Of a DNA stretch of 64,000 nt, positions 43,779-52,798 are shown piece by piece. The DNA is from NIOZ-UU13 sp035528395. Its GTDB lineage: Bacteria > Planctomycetota > Phycisphaerae > Sedimentisphaerales > Anaerobacaceae. The notes under the pieces were generated by a model. The model was given only the letters and a program-made list of their open reading frames with translations, ran no database searches and had not been told where the DNA came from. Location: contig DATKYR010000029.1 of NCBI GenBank assembly GCA_035528395.1, positions 1 to 64,000 on the forward strand. The letters are read 5' to 3'. Position 1 is the stretch's first letter; each line of letters opens with the position of its first letter. The position numbers and the translations under genes were made by a program.

Positions 43779-44918
43779 ATGATTGGGGTTATCTGCAAAC
43801 CTAATACGCAGGAGAAATTAGAGATACTCAGCGCGGACGCACAGTACGATTTGGCATGTGCGTGCAGTTGTAATAAGGAAGAAAGCCGAAAGCGCAGCAG
43901 TGACGGCAAATGGATATATCCGGTAACGCTTCCGAATGGGGGCAAGAGTGTCCTGTTTAAGACGCTGCTCTCAAATGTGTGCACGAATGACTGTAAGTAC
44001 TGTCCGCTCCGAGAGCAAATGGACGTCCGCCGGTGCAGTCTTAGGCCGGAGGAGACGGCAAAGGTATTTCTGGATTATTATAATCAGCGAAAAGTTTTTG
44101 GGCTGTTTTTAAGTTCGGGCGTCTTAGGCTCGGCTGATGCGACAATGGACAGACTCAACGGCGTTGCAAGATTACTGCGAAAAAAGCACGGCTTTAGAGG
44201 GTACATTCACTTAAAGATTATTCCGGGGGCAAGCGATGCGGCTATAGAAGAGGCGGTTTCATTGTCCAGCGCAGTCTCACTGAATATTGAGACGCCGGGC
44301 GCAAAGAGATTGGAGAAAGTATCTACGAAAAAAAGGTATATTCAGGATATTATCGAGCCAATCAAACTCATCAGCAGGTTGACCGGACGCGGTTCGAGAT
44401 ACCAAAGGGTCAAGCAGACAACGCAGTTTATCGTGGGGGCAGCCGGGGAACCGGATGCTGAAATCGTGAAGTATATGTACGGCCTATACGAGCGGCTGAA
44501 GATGCACAGAGTATATTTCAGCGCTTATCAAAAGGGACTGGGCGACGAGTCTATAGCCAGTGAACAAACTGGAGAGGAAAAGCCGACGGATATTCTTATG
44601 CGGGAACATCGGCTGTATCAAGTGGATTTTTTACTTCGCAAATACGGCTTTGCGGAATCAGACATTGTTTTTGAGGAGAATGAGAATTTGTCTTTAACTA
44701 TCGACCCAAAAGAAGCATGGGCGATGAGACATCCTGAGGCGTTTCCTATGAACATAAATCTGGCATCGAGATTTGCGCTTTTGCGGGTGCCCGGGCTTGG
44801 GCCGGTAACAGTTAAACGTATTCTGGAGCAGCGAAAAGCCGGAAGAATAAGGCATATTGAAGATGTGGGGAAGATAGGCCTCAGGCTGGAAAAAGCGAAA
44901 CAATACCTGGCTTTTTGA
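43779..44918 (+). CDS. Radical SAM protein, UDG-linked type (TIGR03916-like), with HhH end
   Basis: The 379-residue protein has CACSC near residue 27 and the radical SAM triad CTNDCKYC (C68, C72, C75). The segment LFKTLLSNV before the triad and a C-terminal helix-hairpin-helix (RVPGLGPVTVKRILEQRKAGRI) are also present. These fit the radical SAM proteins usually found beside a uracil-DNA-glycosylase-like gene and thought to act on DNA. No such partner is in the window. It lies between GH53 and an MFS gene. Confidence 0.85.
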   Translation: MIGVICKPNTQEKLEILSADAQYDLACACSCNKEESRKRSSDGKWIYPVTLPNGGKSVLFKTLLSNVCTNDCKYCPLREQMDVRRCSLRPEETAKVFLDYYNQRKVFGLFLSSGVLGSADATMDRLNGVARLLRKKHGFRGYIHLKIIPGASDAAIEEAVSLSSAVSLNIETPGAKRLEKVSTKKRYIQDIIEPIKLISRLTGRGSRYQRVKQTTQFIVGAAGEPDAEIVKYMYGLYERLKMHRVYFSAYQKGLGDESIASEQTGEEKPTDILMREHRLYQVDFLLRKYGFAESDIVFEENENLSLTIDPKEAWAMRHPEAFPMNINLASRFALLRVPGLGPVTVKRILEQRKAGRIRHIEDVGKIGLRLEKAKQYLAF

Positions 44919-45059
44919 GCGTGGAGTGTGACAAAGAGAGGATTTTTTATTTTCTATTCCAGTCCTAAATAATTTTTGATTTCCAATTCCTGATTACGGT
45001 ATAATAAGGGCGGCAGCGGAATTATAACCGGTGAGAACAGAGAAAGGAGGTGTTCTGTT

Positions 45060-46574
45060 ATGTGGTTTAAAACTGAAGAAACTCTCACGGACGAGCAAGT
45101 TCAATCGGGTCTGAGTTATGTTATCAAGGATGGAATCGCATCGCAGTCGATGGGCATATTGACCGGTGGTGCTTTTTTAGTCGCTTTTGCCGTCAAACTT
45201 GGTGCATCTAATTTTGTTATTGGCTTGTTGGCTGCCATCGGGCCGTTAGCTCAATTACTTCAATTGCCTTCGATTTTTCTTGTTGAGAAAATACGTAACA
45301 GACGTGCGATTGTTGTTGTGACGGCAGGACTAAGCAGGTTGTGCTGGCTGTTTATTGCTCTGAGTCCTTTCTTGTTCGGGGCCAAAATCGGCCTTGCCGT
45401 TTTGCTGGTATCGATGATAGCGGCTTCGGCACTTGGGGCCGTTTCGGGCTGCGGCTGGAATTCGTGGATGCGGGACCTGATACCACAAAACATTTTGGGA
45501 GCATTCTTCTCGAAAAGGATGAGAATCGCCACGGGTGTGGGAATTGCACTGAGCGTATGCGCAGCGGTCTATTTAGACCTTTGGAAAAAGCTGTTTGCCG
45601 AATATGAGGTGCATGGCTATTCAATTCTGTTTTTGGCCGGCTTTGCGGTCGGAGTTCTCGGGCTTTATTATCTATATAAAACACCCGAGAAACGTATGCC
45701 GGCCGTTGTGGAGAAATCAAGTATTTTGAAGCTGCTTTCCAAACCGTTTAAAGATGAGAATTTTCGAAAGCTTATTGTTTTTATGTGCTCGTGGAATTTT
45801 GCGGTAAATCTGGCTGCACCTTTCTTTATGGTTTATATGCTCAAAAGATTAGGGCTGAGCATGTCATTTATCATCGGGCTTTCCATTCTCAGCCAGGTGA
45901 TGAATTTCACTTTTCTTAGAATCTGGGGCAAATTCACAGACAGTTTCAGTAACAAATCGGTACTCGCCATCTGTGGGCCTTTATTTATCATTTCGATTCT
46001 TGCCTGGACTTTTACCACAATGCCTGAAAAGTACTTTCTAACCATTCCGTTGTTGATAATTATACATATTGTAATGGGCCTTTCCTCAGCGGGTGTATCT
46101 CTGGCCTCCGGCAATATCAGCATGAAACTGGCGCCGGAGGGACAGGCAACGTCCTATCTTGCAGCTAATACCATTGCCAACTCAATAGCGGCCGGAATTG
46201 CCCCGATTTTAGGTGGTAAGTTCGCGGACTTCTTTGCAAACCGGGAATTAGACTGGGTACTTAATTATAAAGGCCCCGCGGGAGAATTCAGCCTGCCGAC
46301 TCTGAATCTGCAGCAGTGGGACTTTTTCTTTGCTATCGCGTTTATAATTGGATTATACTCAATTCATCGTTTATCCATGATAAAAGAAGTTGGAGAAGTT
46401 GAAGGAAAAGTTGTCTTTGGAGAGCTTCTTACAGAGGTTAGAAGCCAGGTTCGAACACTTTCTTCCGTCGAGGGCCTGCGGCAAATGGTCAGTTTTCCTT
46501 TTACGATAGTCAGAACTCTTGGAGGTAATAAAAATGGCAGTGAAAAAAAGAACAACCAAAAAACGCTCGAGTAA
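45060..46574 (+). CDS. MFS transporter
   Basis: The 504-residue protein has about 11-12 membrane helices. A soluble N-terminal lead (FKTEETLTDEQVQSGLSYVIKDG) precedes the first helix. The sequence shows the usual split around a central loop (TPEKRMPAVVEKSSILKLLSK). It has an excellent ribosome site aaaggaggtg. Its substrate cannot be predicted. The last 41 bases overlap the corA gene. Confidence 0.88.
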   Translation: MWFKTEETLTDEQVQSGLSYVIKDGIASQSMGILTGGAFLVAFAVKLGASNFVIGLLAAIGPLAQLLQLPSIFLVEKIRNRRAIVVVTAGLSRLCWLFIALSPFLFGAKIGLAVLLVSMIAASALGAVSGCGWNSWMRDLIPQNILGAFFSKRMRIATGVGIALSVCAAVYLDLWKKLFAEYEVHGYSILFLAGFAVGVLGLYYLYKTPEKRMPAVVEKSSILKLLSKPFKDENFRKLIVFMCSWNFAVNLAAPFFMVYMLKRLGLSMSFIIGLSILSQVMNFTFLRIWGKFTDSFSNKSVLAICGPLFIISILAWTFTTMPEKYFLTIPLLIIIHIVMGLSSAGVSLASGNISMKLAPEGQATSYLAANTIANSIAAGIAPILGGKFADFFANRELDWVLNYKGPAGEFSLPTLNLQQWDFFFAIAFIIGLYSIHRLSMIKEVGEVEGKVVFGELLTEVRSQVRTLSSVEGLRQMVSFPFTIVRTLGGNKNGSEKKNNQKTLE

Positions 46575-47607
46575 GGCGGGTTTGCCGCCGGGAACACTGG
46601 TTCATGTCGGCGAAAAGAAAGTTGAGTCTGTGAGAATTACCTTCATCGACTATGATGAGCAGAGCTTTCAGGAGAAACAGGTTCCGAACATCGAAGAATG
46701 TCTAAAACTCAGGGACACCCCTACAGTTAGCTGGATAAACATCGATGGCCTCCATGACATTGAATTACTCGAAAAGCTCGGCAAAGGATTCGAGCTGCAT
46801 CCGCTTGTTCTTGAAGATATCCTAAGCACGGGCCAGAGGCCGAAGTTCGAGGATTATGAAAAATACATTTTTATCGTGCTCAAGATGCTAAGCTTTAGTG
46901 AGGAGAACCAGTCGGTCGAAGCCGAGCAGGTCAGCATGATATTAGGGCCGAATTATGTCATTTCCTTTCAGGAACGCGTAGGAGATGTTTTCGACCAGGT
47001 AAGAGATAGAATCAGAAACGCAAAAGGACGTATCCGGAAAATGGGACCTGACTATCTGGCCTATTCTTTGATAGACGCAGTAGTCGATAACTACTTTGCC
47101 ATCCTGGAAAGGTTCGGTGAGAAGATTGAGTCCATGGAAGAAGAGGTTGTTGGCGACCCGACCGAAAAGACCGTCCAGCAGATTCACTCACTTAAAAGGC
47201 AAATGATATCGCTTCGTAAGTCGATCTGGCCCTTAAGAGAACTAATAGGAGGAATACAGAAAAGTGAATCTTCGCTTATCAATGAAACAACAGATATTTA
47301 TATGCGGGACGTCTATGACCATACGATACAGATTATAGACACTATAGAAAGTTTCCGCGATACGGTTTCGGGATTACTTGACATATATCTATCCAGTCTC
47401 AGCAATAAAATGAATGCCGTTATGAAGGTGCTGACGATTATTGCCACTTTATTTATTCCGCTTACATTCGTGGCGGGGGTTTACGGAATGAATTTCGAAT
47501 ATATGCCGGAGCTTAAAGTGCGCTGGGCCTACGGTGCCATCTGGCTGGTTATGATTACAATTGCAGTCATTATGCTGTTTTATTTTAGAAGGAAGAAATG
47601 GCTTTAA
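46534..47607 (+). CDS. corA: CorA-type magnesium/cobalt transporter
   Basis: The 357-residue protein has a basic N-terminus, a large cytoplasmic domain with WINIDGLHD and HPLVLEDIL, and long helices. Two C-terminal membrane helices are separated by the signature YGMNFEYMPEL. It is an inner-membrane channel for Mg2+ or Co2+. The ATG has ttggaggt in front and starts within the MFS gene, so the pair is translationally linked. Confidence 0.93.
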   Translation: MAVKKRTTKKRSSKAGLPPGTLVHVGEKKVESVRITFIDYDEQSFQEKQVPNIEECLKLRDTPTVSWINIDGLHDIELLEKLGKGFELHPLVLEDILSTGQRPKFEDYEKYIFIVLKMLSFSEENQSVEAEQVSMILGPNYVISFQERVGDVFDQVRDRIRNAKGRIRKMGPDYLAYSLIDAVVDNYFAILERFGEKIESMEEEVVGDPTEKTVQQIHSLKRQMISLRKSIWPLRELIGGIQKSESSLINETTDIYMRDVYDHTIQIIDTIESFRDTVSGLLDIYLSSLSNKMNAVMKVLTIIATLFIPLTFVAGVYGMNFEYMPELKVRWAYGAIWLVMITIAVIMLFYFRRKKWL

Positions 47608-47660
47608 ATAAAACTTTTGGGGTGCATTTTTAGCTTTCAGCTGTTTGAGGAGAAGAGTTT

Positions 47661-48380
47661 ATGTTAATCTTATTTATTCTAACGCTGATTGTATCTTTTG
47701 TTGCGGTCAGAGTTGGTGCGATTGCGTTTCAGTTGACGGGGCTTGAGTGGTCTTTAGCAAAATTCCAGGCGCTGTCGTGCTTTTCCGGAACCGGATTCAC
47801 AACAAAAGAGGCAGAGCTGGTTACCGGCAACAAACAAAGGCGCAAAATCGCTTCAGTTCTGATAATTTTGGGTAACGCAGGTTTGGTAATTATGATTGCC
47901 ACTTTAGCCGGCTCTCTGGTTCCCCAGAAAACTATACTGTCCAGGTTGTCCGAATCGTTTCTGCCGTTTGACATCCCGCCCGATTTGGTTAAATGGGTGA
48001 ATTTGGCAATCATTATAGCTGTGGTGTACGGCATCTATCGGATTTTCACACATGAAAAATTTGTCAGGAAAATGACAAATATTCTCAGAAAAAAGATTAT
48101 CAAAAAAGAAATCTTTCAAAAGGTGTCCTTTGAGGAGCTGCTGCTGGCAACCGGCGGATATGGTGTTTCACGGATTGCCGTCAGTGCCGGAAGTCCTGTT
48201 CTTAACAAGACGCTTGCCAGGTCGGGACTGAGGGAACAGGATATTATGTTACTGGCGACCGTAAGGGGCAGTGAGACAATACCCAATCCGCCGGCAAATA
48301 TGAAAATTCTGCTCGGTGACGAGCTTATATGCTTCGGTAAATTAGAGAACATCAGAAACAGGATTTCTATGAATCCGTAA
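47661..48380 (+). CDS. Membrane protein with RCK_C (TrkA_C) domain
   Basis: The 239-residue protein has three membrane helices (about 3-25, 63-86, 110-128) and a cytoplasmic linker. A TrkA_C/RCK_C domain (about 158-238) has RIAVSAGSPVLNKTLARSGLREQDIMLLATVRG and GDELICFG. Such domains sense ions or c-di-AMP in K+ transport proteins. The gene follows corA on the same strand with a good gaggag site. The transport channel itself is not present. Confidence 0.85.
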   Translation: MLILFILTLIVSFVAVRVGAIAFQLTGLEWSLAKFQALSCFSGTGFTTKEAELVTGNKQRRKIASVLIILGNAGLVIMIATLAGSLVPQKTILSRLSESFLPFDIPPDLVKWVNLAIIIAVVYGIYRIFTHEKFVRKMTNILRKKIIKKEIFQKVSFEELLLATGGYGVSRIAVSAGSPVLNKTLARSGLREQDIMLLATVRGSETIPNPPANMKILLGDELICFGKLENIRNRISMNP

Positions 48381-48445
48381 TAATAAAGAAATGACAAGTC
48401 TTTATTGACAGAATGTTAATCGAACAGCTTTGAGAATGAAACAAT

Positions 48446-49045
48446 ATGGGTGATTTACTGGCCAACTCTTGGGTATATACCTGGATTGCCATACCTTCCT
48501 TGATATTCATGGCAAGGATATTTGATGTGAGTCTGGGGACGGTGCGGGTTATATTCGTTTCGAGAGGATTCAAATATCTCGCGCCTGTGATCGGTTTCTT
48601 TGAGATTCTAATCTGGCTTCTTGCTATCGGCCAGATAATGAAGAACCTTTCCAACCCCGCATGCTATATTGCCTATGCAGGCGGGTTTGCCATGGGTAAC
48701 TTTGTCGGCATTCACATAGCTGAAAAACTATCCCTGGGATTGGTGATGATAAGAGTGATTACTAAAAAGGATGCGGCGCCGTTAGTGGATTTTCTTAAAG
48801 CAGAAAATTATGGAGTTACGAGCGTTGACGGGCACGGAACCAGCGGGCAGGTAAAGGTAGTTTACACAATTGTGCCGCGCCGGGAGGTTCGTAGTGTGGT
48901 CGAGCTAATCAAGAAATTCAATCCCCATGCATTTTACTCTATCGGGGAAGTGGACCTTGTGGAAAAGGGGATATTTCCGGTCAGAAAAAGCTGGCGGGAT
49001 TTGAGTTTGTTGGGATTATTCAGACCATTTCGAAAAGGCAAGTAG
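48446..49045 (+). CDS. DUF2179 / UPF0316-type membrane protein
   Basis: The 199-residue protein has three membrane helices in residues 10-92, with DVSLGTVRVIFVSRGFKYLAPV. A cytoplasmic DUF2179 domain (about 95-175) follows with LVMIRVITKKDAAPLVDFL, TSVDGHG and YTIVPRREVRSVVELI. The family has no fixed role. It follows the RCK_C gene and may share its regulation. Confidence 0.85.
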   Translation: MGDLLANSWVYTWIAIPSLIFMARIFDVSLGTVRVIFVSRGFKYLAPVIGFFEILIWLLAIGQIMKNLSNPACYIAYAGGFAMGNFVGIHIAEKLSLGLVMIRVITKKDAAPLVDFLKAENYGVTSVDGHGTSGQVKVVYTIVPRREVRSVVELIKKFNPHAFYSIGEVDLVEKGIFPVRKSWRDLSLLGLFRPFRKGK

Positions 49046-49450
49046 AACCGCGTTCTCTTCAAGTAAAACGTTTGGCCCACAAAATAAAAGTACAAAAGCA
49101 TATTTAAGGGCTTTAACACAGGTTTAGGGTTTTCCAGCATTAACGCTCGACATATTTAACACTCTGAAAAGAAATGCTTAAATATCGGCTTGTTCATCGA
49201 TAACTTTGGATATGGGCTTGCTTCCGCCGTGTATGAGGGAGAGTTTGGTTTCCAATTCACTTTTACATCTGATATCCTTTGCCGGTGCTCGGGATGAAAA
49301 ACCAATAATTGGGACCCCAGGCTAAGTATTTGTGAAAATTTGTTGCAATTTTTGGCAATGTCGGTTAGTATCCAGCACTTATTGAAGCAAGGCAGGTATC
49401 AATAGCTCTGTTGGTGTAGTGATTCGTCAACTTCGAGCAATAGGTGCAGA

Positions 49451-49747
49451 ATGGACGAGCCGAGCGAAAATAGCGATAAAAGCTGTGAAACGAACGTCAG
49501 CAAGGTCGTGAGCGATTTTGTCGCCGGCCTGAGCGATGAACATCGTATGCTGGTCGTTCTCAAGGCACAATTGTACGGCGGAACCTGGGAGCCGATGCTC
49601 GATGACCTGGAAAACCGCTTGGCGGGTAAGCCGTATATATTTAAGCTGGTAAATCGAATAAATGACGATATCGAGCGCATCGGCCAGATGCAGAAATTCG
49701 AAAAGGAAAATAATGTCGATTTGGCTGACTATGTCGAACTACCGTAA
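49451..49747 (+). CDS. Small conserved-looking acidic protein
   Basis: The 98-residue protein is rich in Glu and Asp and has no membrane segment. A helical core is likely (VVSDFVAGLSDEHRMLVVLKAQLYGGTWEPML, then DDLENRLAGKPYIFKLVNRINDDIERI). I do not recognise it. The ribosome site aggtgc is weak. It is followed after 25 bases by the propeller gene. The 405 bases before it (49046-49450) hold no gene that I can see. Confidence 0.65.
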   Translation: MDEPSENSDKSCETNVSKVVSDFVAGLSDEHRMLVVLKAQLYGGTWEPMLDDLENRLAGKPYIFKLVNRINDDIERIGQMQKFEKENNVDLADYVELP

Positions 49748-49772
49748 AAGTAAGGTTTTTTTGTGAGGGTTT

Positions 49773-50891
49773 ATGAAAATGGCAAGAATATTGAAAAGCA
49801 AATATGTTTTACCGGCGAGTCTTTTGGTCTTTTGTGTTGTGCAGAACAGCTTTGCAGCCCAAGGCGGTTCGCAATGGCTTGTTTCACCGAAACTGCTCGA
49901 ACACGCCAAGTTGGAAATATTGTGGGAAAACAAGCTGCCGATTAAAAAGGCTGAGAGCTTGGAGCAGCTGCTTATCTTCGGTAACCGTATCTTTGCAATT
50001 TCAGACCGGAATTATACGGTCTGTCTGAACAGGGAAAACGGAAATATGATATTCGGCAAAGTCGTTGCACCGGAAGGCTTGCCGGTTGTGGGATTGAAGC
50101 TTTATGGCGATGAGCTTATATCAATAACCGGCACTAAAGTGATTGAGATTGACCCGGATTCGGGGGCTCATCGAAAGGCCGTAGATGTGGGATTTAGTAT
50201 AGTTTGTCCTGCCGCCCGCAACAGTTCGTATTTTTACCTGAGCGGAGTTGACAAACGTTTGCATGTATTGCGTGCCGAAGATAAGGTCCAGACTTTTGAG
50301 GTTTCTGCTGATAACGAGTCGATGATTACTTCTATCATCGCTGATGAGACTTCTGTCATCTTTGCCACAGCGGCGGGTAATGTGATAAGCATTATGCCGA
50401 ACAGACCCATACGGCTGTGGCAATTCGATGCAGCAGGTGGTATAGCAGGACCCATCATCAAAGATGGAATATCGCTGTTTTTTGCCAGTAAGGACACAAA
50501 CGTTTATAGAGTTGATATCGTTGGCTTACCTTTGAGAAAACAGCTTGCCTGGAAGTATCAGACGGCCGGAGTACTTGAAAATGCCCCTCGTGTTACAAGA
50601 GGAGTCGTCTATCAGTATGTCCCCGGGAAAGGCGTAACGGCGATAGACAAAGGAGGCGGCACGCTGTTGTGGTCGGTGCCGGGAGGTGCTGATTTGTTAG
50701 CTGAGGCAATGGACAAGGCCTACATAATTACAAAGAACAGAACGCTGGTGGTAATGGACAACCTCAGTGCAAAGAAACTGTATTCGGTTAATTTTGCAGA
50801 AGCCACAAGATACGCAGCCAATATAGCGGACTCGAAAATCTATATCGCTGATGAACAGGGCCGAATTGCCTGCTTACAACCGGTTGAATAG
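49773..50891 (+). CDS. Secreted PQQ-like beta-propeller protein
   Basis: The 372-residue protein has a signal peptide (to about residue 28, NSFAA). Repeated propeller strands follow, such as VVGLKLYGDELISITGTKVIEID, GNVISIMPNRP and KLYSVNFAE...SKIYIADEQGRIAC. It resembles PQQ_2/BamB-like propellers, without catalytic residues that I could identify. It is probably a periplasmic binding or scaffold protein. Confidence 0.82.
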   Translation: MKMARILKSKYVLPASLLVFCVVQNSFAAQGGSQWLVSPKLLEHAKLEILWENKLPIKKAESLEQLLIFGNRIFAISDRNYTVCLNRENGNMIFGKVVAPEGLPVVGLKLYGDELISITGTKVIEIDPDSGAHRKAVDVGFSIVCPAARNSSYFYLSGVDKRLHVLRAEDKVQTFEVSADNESMITSIIADETSVIFATAAGNVISIMPNRPIRLWQFDAAGGIAGPIIKDGISLFFASKDTNVYRVDIVGLPLRKQLAWKYQTAGVLENAPRVTRGVVYQYVPGKGVTAIDKGGGTLLWSVPGGADLLAEAMDKAYIITKNRTLVVMDNLSAKKLYSVNFAEATRYAANIADSKIYIADEQGRIACLQPVE

Positions 50892-51005
50892 TTCGTAGTT
50901 CCACAGTATGGCATCGATATGCAGCGCCGGCTGGATGCAATACGGAATGCGAGGGACCAATAGAAAACTAATATGAAGAAATTTTCCAACAGAAAGGAGT
51001 TCTAA

Positions 51006-52616
51006 ATGGACGTGAAAATCAAGATGGCATTAATAAGTGTTTCTGACAAGGGCGGTGTGGTTGATTTTGCCAGGAAGCTCAGCGAGATGGGAGTCAAGAT
51101 AGTCAGTACCGGCGGAACTGCTAAAATACTCAGCAAAGCAGGCCTGGACGTTGTTGGTATCGAGTCGGTTACGGGCTTTCCGGAAATGATGGACGGCAGA
51201 GTGAAAACGCTTCACCCGAAGATACACGGCGCACTGTTGGGACTTCGCGATAAGAGCGAACATAAAGATGCCATGAAAAAACATGATATCGAGCCGATTG
51301 ATTTGGTTTGTGTAAATCTGTATCCGTTTGAACAGACGATTGCCAAGCCGGATTGCACTCTGGCCGAGGCGATTGAAAATATTGATATTGGCGGGCCGAG
51401 TATGCTTCGCTCGGCTGCAAAAAATCATAAGTTCGTAACGGTCGTAACACAACCCGAGCAGTACGATAAGGTCATCGAAGAAATGGAGAAAAACAACGGC
51501 GCTGTGAGCGAGGGATTGCGGAGTGAATGTGCACGGATTGCGTTTAGTCTGACAGCTTCGTATGATGCAGTGATAGCAAAGTATCTTAACGCCAGGGCAA
51601 ACGTGGAGTATTCAGAGAAAGTTTCAATTGCGCTGAGCAAAGCAGCGTCTCTGCGCTACGGCGAAAATCCTCATCAAACCGCAGCATACTATAAGCTGCC
51701 GCTGAGCGGTGAAACTTCAATCAGCAGCGGCACTTTGTTGGAGGGCGGCATAGGCATCAGCTTCAATAACCTGCTGGACACTAATGCAGCGTTCGAACTG
51801 GTAAAGGAATTTTCCGAGCCTGCTGCGGTTGTTGTTAAGCATCTTAATCCGTGCGGTTGTGCCATAGACGAGGATATCTGCGTGGCATATCGCAAGGCTT
51901 ACGAAGGCGATGTGGTCAGTGCGTTCGGCAGTATTATCGCCTTGAACAGGAAAGTGGACGTTGAATTGGCCCGAACGATTATGGAATCCTACAGCCGATT
52001 CGGCAAGGCATTAGGGGCCGGAGGCTTCTTTGCAGAGGTGATTATCGCACCGAAATTTGATAAGGATGCGATCGAAATAATCAGGACGCTCAAGGCCTGG
52101 GGCGGCAGAGTCCGGCTGATGGAAACAGGGCCGATTGACAGAGCCAAGATTGACTGCGGTGAGTTTGATGTTCGCTGCGTCATCGGCGGACTGCTCTTGC
52201 AGAAACGGGACCTGGTTGGCTGGGAACCGGATGCTTTGACGTATCCGACAAAGGCCAGGCCAACTAAAGGCCAGCTTGAGGATTTGAAGGTTGCCTGGCT
52301 TGTCTCCAAGCATACCAAGAGCAATACAATCGTGCTGGTCAAAAACAAGAAGGTCTTAGGCGTAGGGGCCGGTCAAATGAATCGCGTTGAGTCCGGCCTG
52401 ATTGCATTTAAGCACGCCGGCGACGAGTCGAACGGTTGTGCGATGGCATCGGATGCGTTCTTCCCGTTCCCGGATAATATTGACAACGCCGCCAAGGCAG
52501 GCGTAACTGCAATAGTACAGCCGGGCGGCTCGAAAAAAGACGATGAAGTCATCGCCGCCGCAGATAAGCACAGCATCGCGATGGTCTTTACCGGCAAACG
52601 ACACTTTAAACATTAA
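51006..52616 (+). CDS. purH: Bifunctional AICAR transformylase / IMP cyclohydrolase
   Basis: The 536-residue enzyme has the cyclohydrolase domain (ALISVSDKGGVVDFARKL, STGGTAK, VTGFPEMMDGRVKTLHPKIHGALL). The transformylase domain has RYGENPHQTAAYY, VVVKHLNPCG and AFGSI, and the end VQPGGSKKDDEVI. It completes de novo purine synthesis. The ATG follows aaaggag. The order and length are normal. Confidence 0.96.
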   Translation: MDVKIKMALISVSDKGGVVDFARKLSEMGVKIVSTGGTAKILSKAGLDVVGIESVTGFPEMMDGRVKTLHPKIHGALLGLRDKSEHKDAMKKHDIEPIDLVCVNLYPFEQTIAKPDCTLAEAIENIDIGGPSMLRSAAKNHKFVTVVTQPEQYDKVIEEMEKNNGAVSEGLRSECARIAFSLTASYDAVIAKYLNARANVEYSEKVSIALSKAASLRYGENPHQTAAYYKLPLSGETSISSGTLLEGGIGISFNNLLDTNAAFELVKEFSEPAAVVVKHLNPCGCAIDEDICVAYRKAYEGDVVSAFGSIIALNRKVDVELARTIMESYSRFGKALGAGGFFAEVIIAPKFDKDAIEIIRTLKAWGGRVRLMETGPIDRAKIDCGEFDVRCVIGGLLLQKRDLVGWEPDALTYPTKARPTKGQLEDLKVAWLVSKHTKSNTIVLVKNKKVLGVGAGQMNRVESGLIAFKHAGDESNGCAMASDAFFPFPDNIDNAAKAGVTAIVQPGGSKKDDEVIAAADKHSIAMVFTGKRHFKH

Positions 52617-52739
52617 GCAGATTATGGATTATAGCGACCACACAGGCTCGCCCCTACAGTCCTGCGGCTTTTCGGAGTATTGTGTCTCGCGTATCGCGTG
52701 ATGTGGAGGCGGGATTTAATTTCGCTGATGTCTGGTTTT

Positions 52740-52780
52740 TGCCCGGGGCCCGCCGGAGAGTAGTAGCGGGCCACCGGGCA
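52740..52780. terminator. GC-rich hairpin between convergent genes
   Basis: Arms tgcccggggcccgccgg and cgggccaccgggca pair around a 10-base loop. There is no clear T tail. It lies between purH and the coiled-coil gene and may stop transcription from both sides. Confidence 0.5.
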
Positions 52781-52798
52781 TACCGTTTTGCTCAGATG

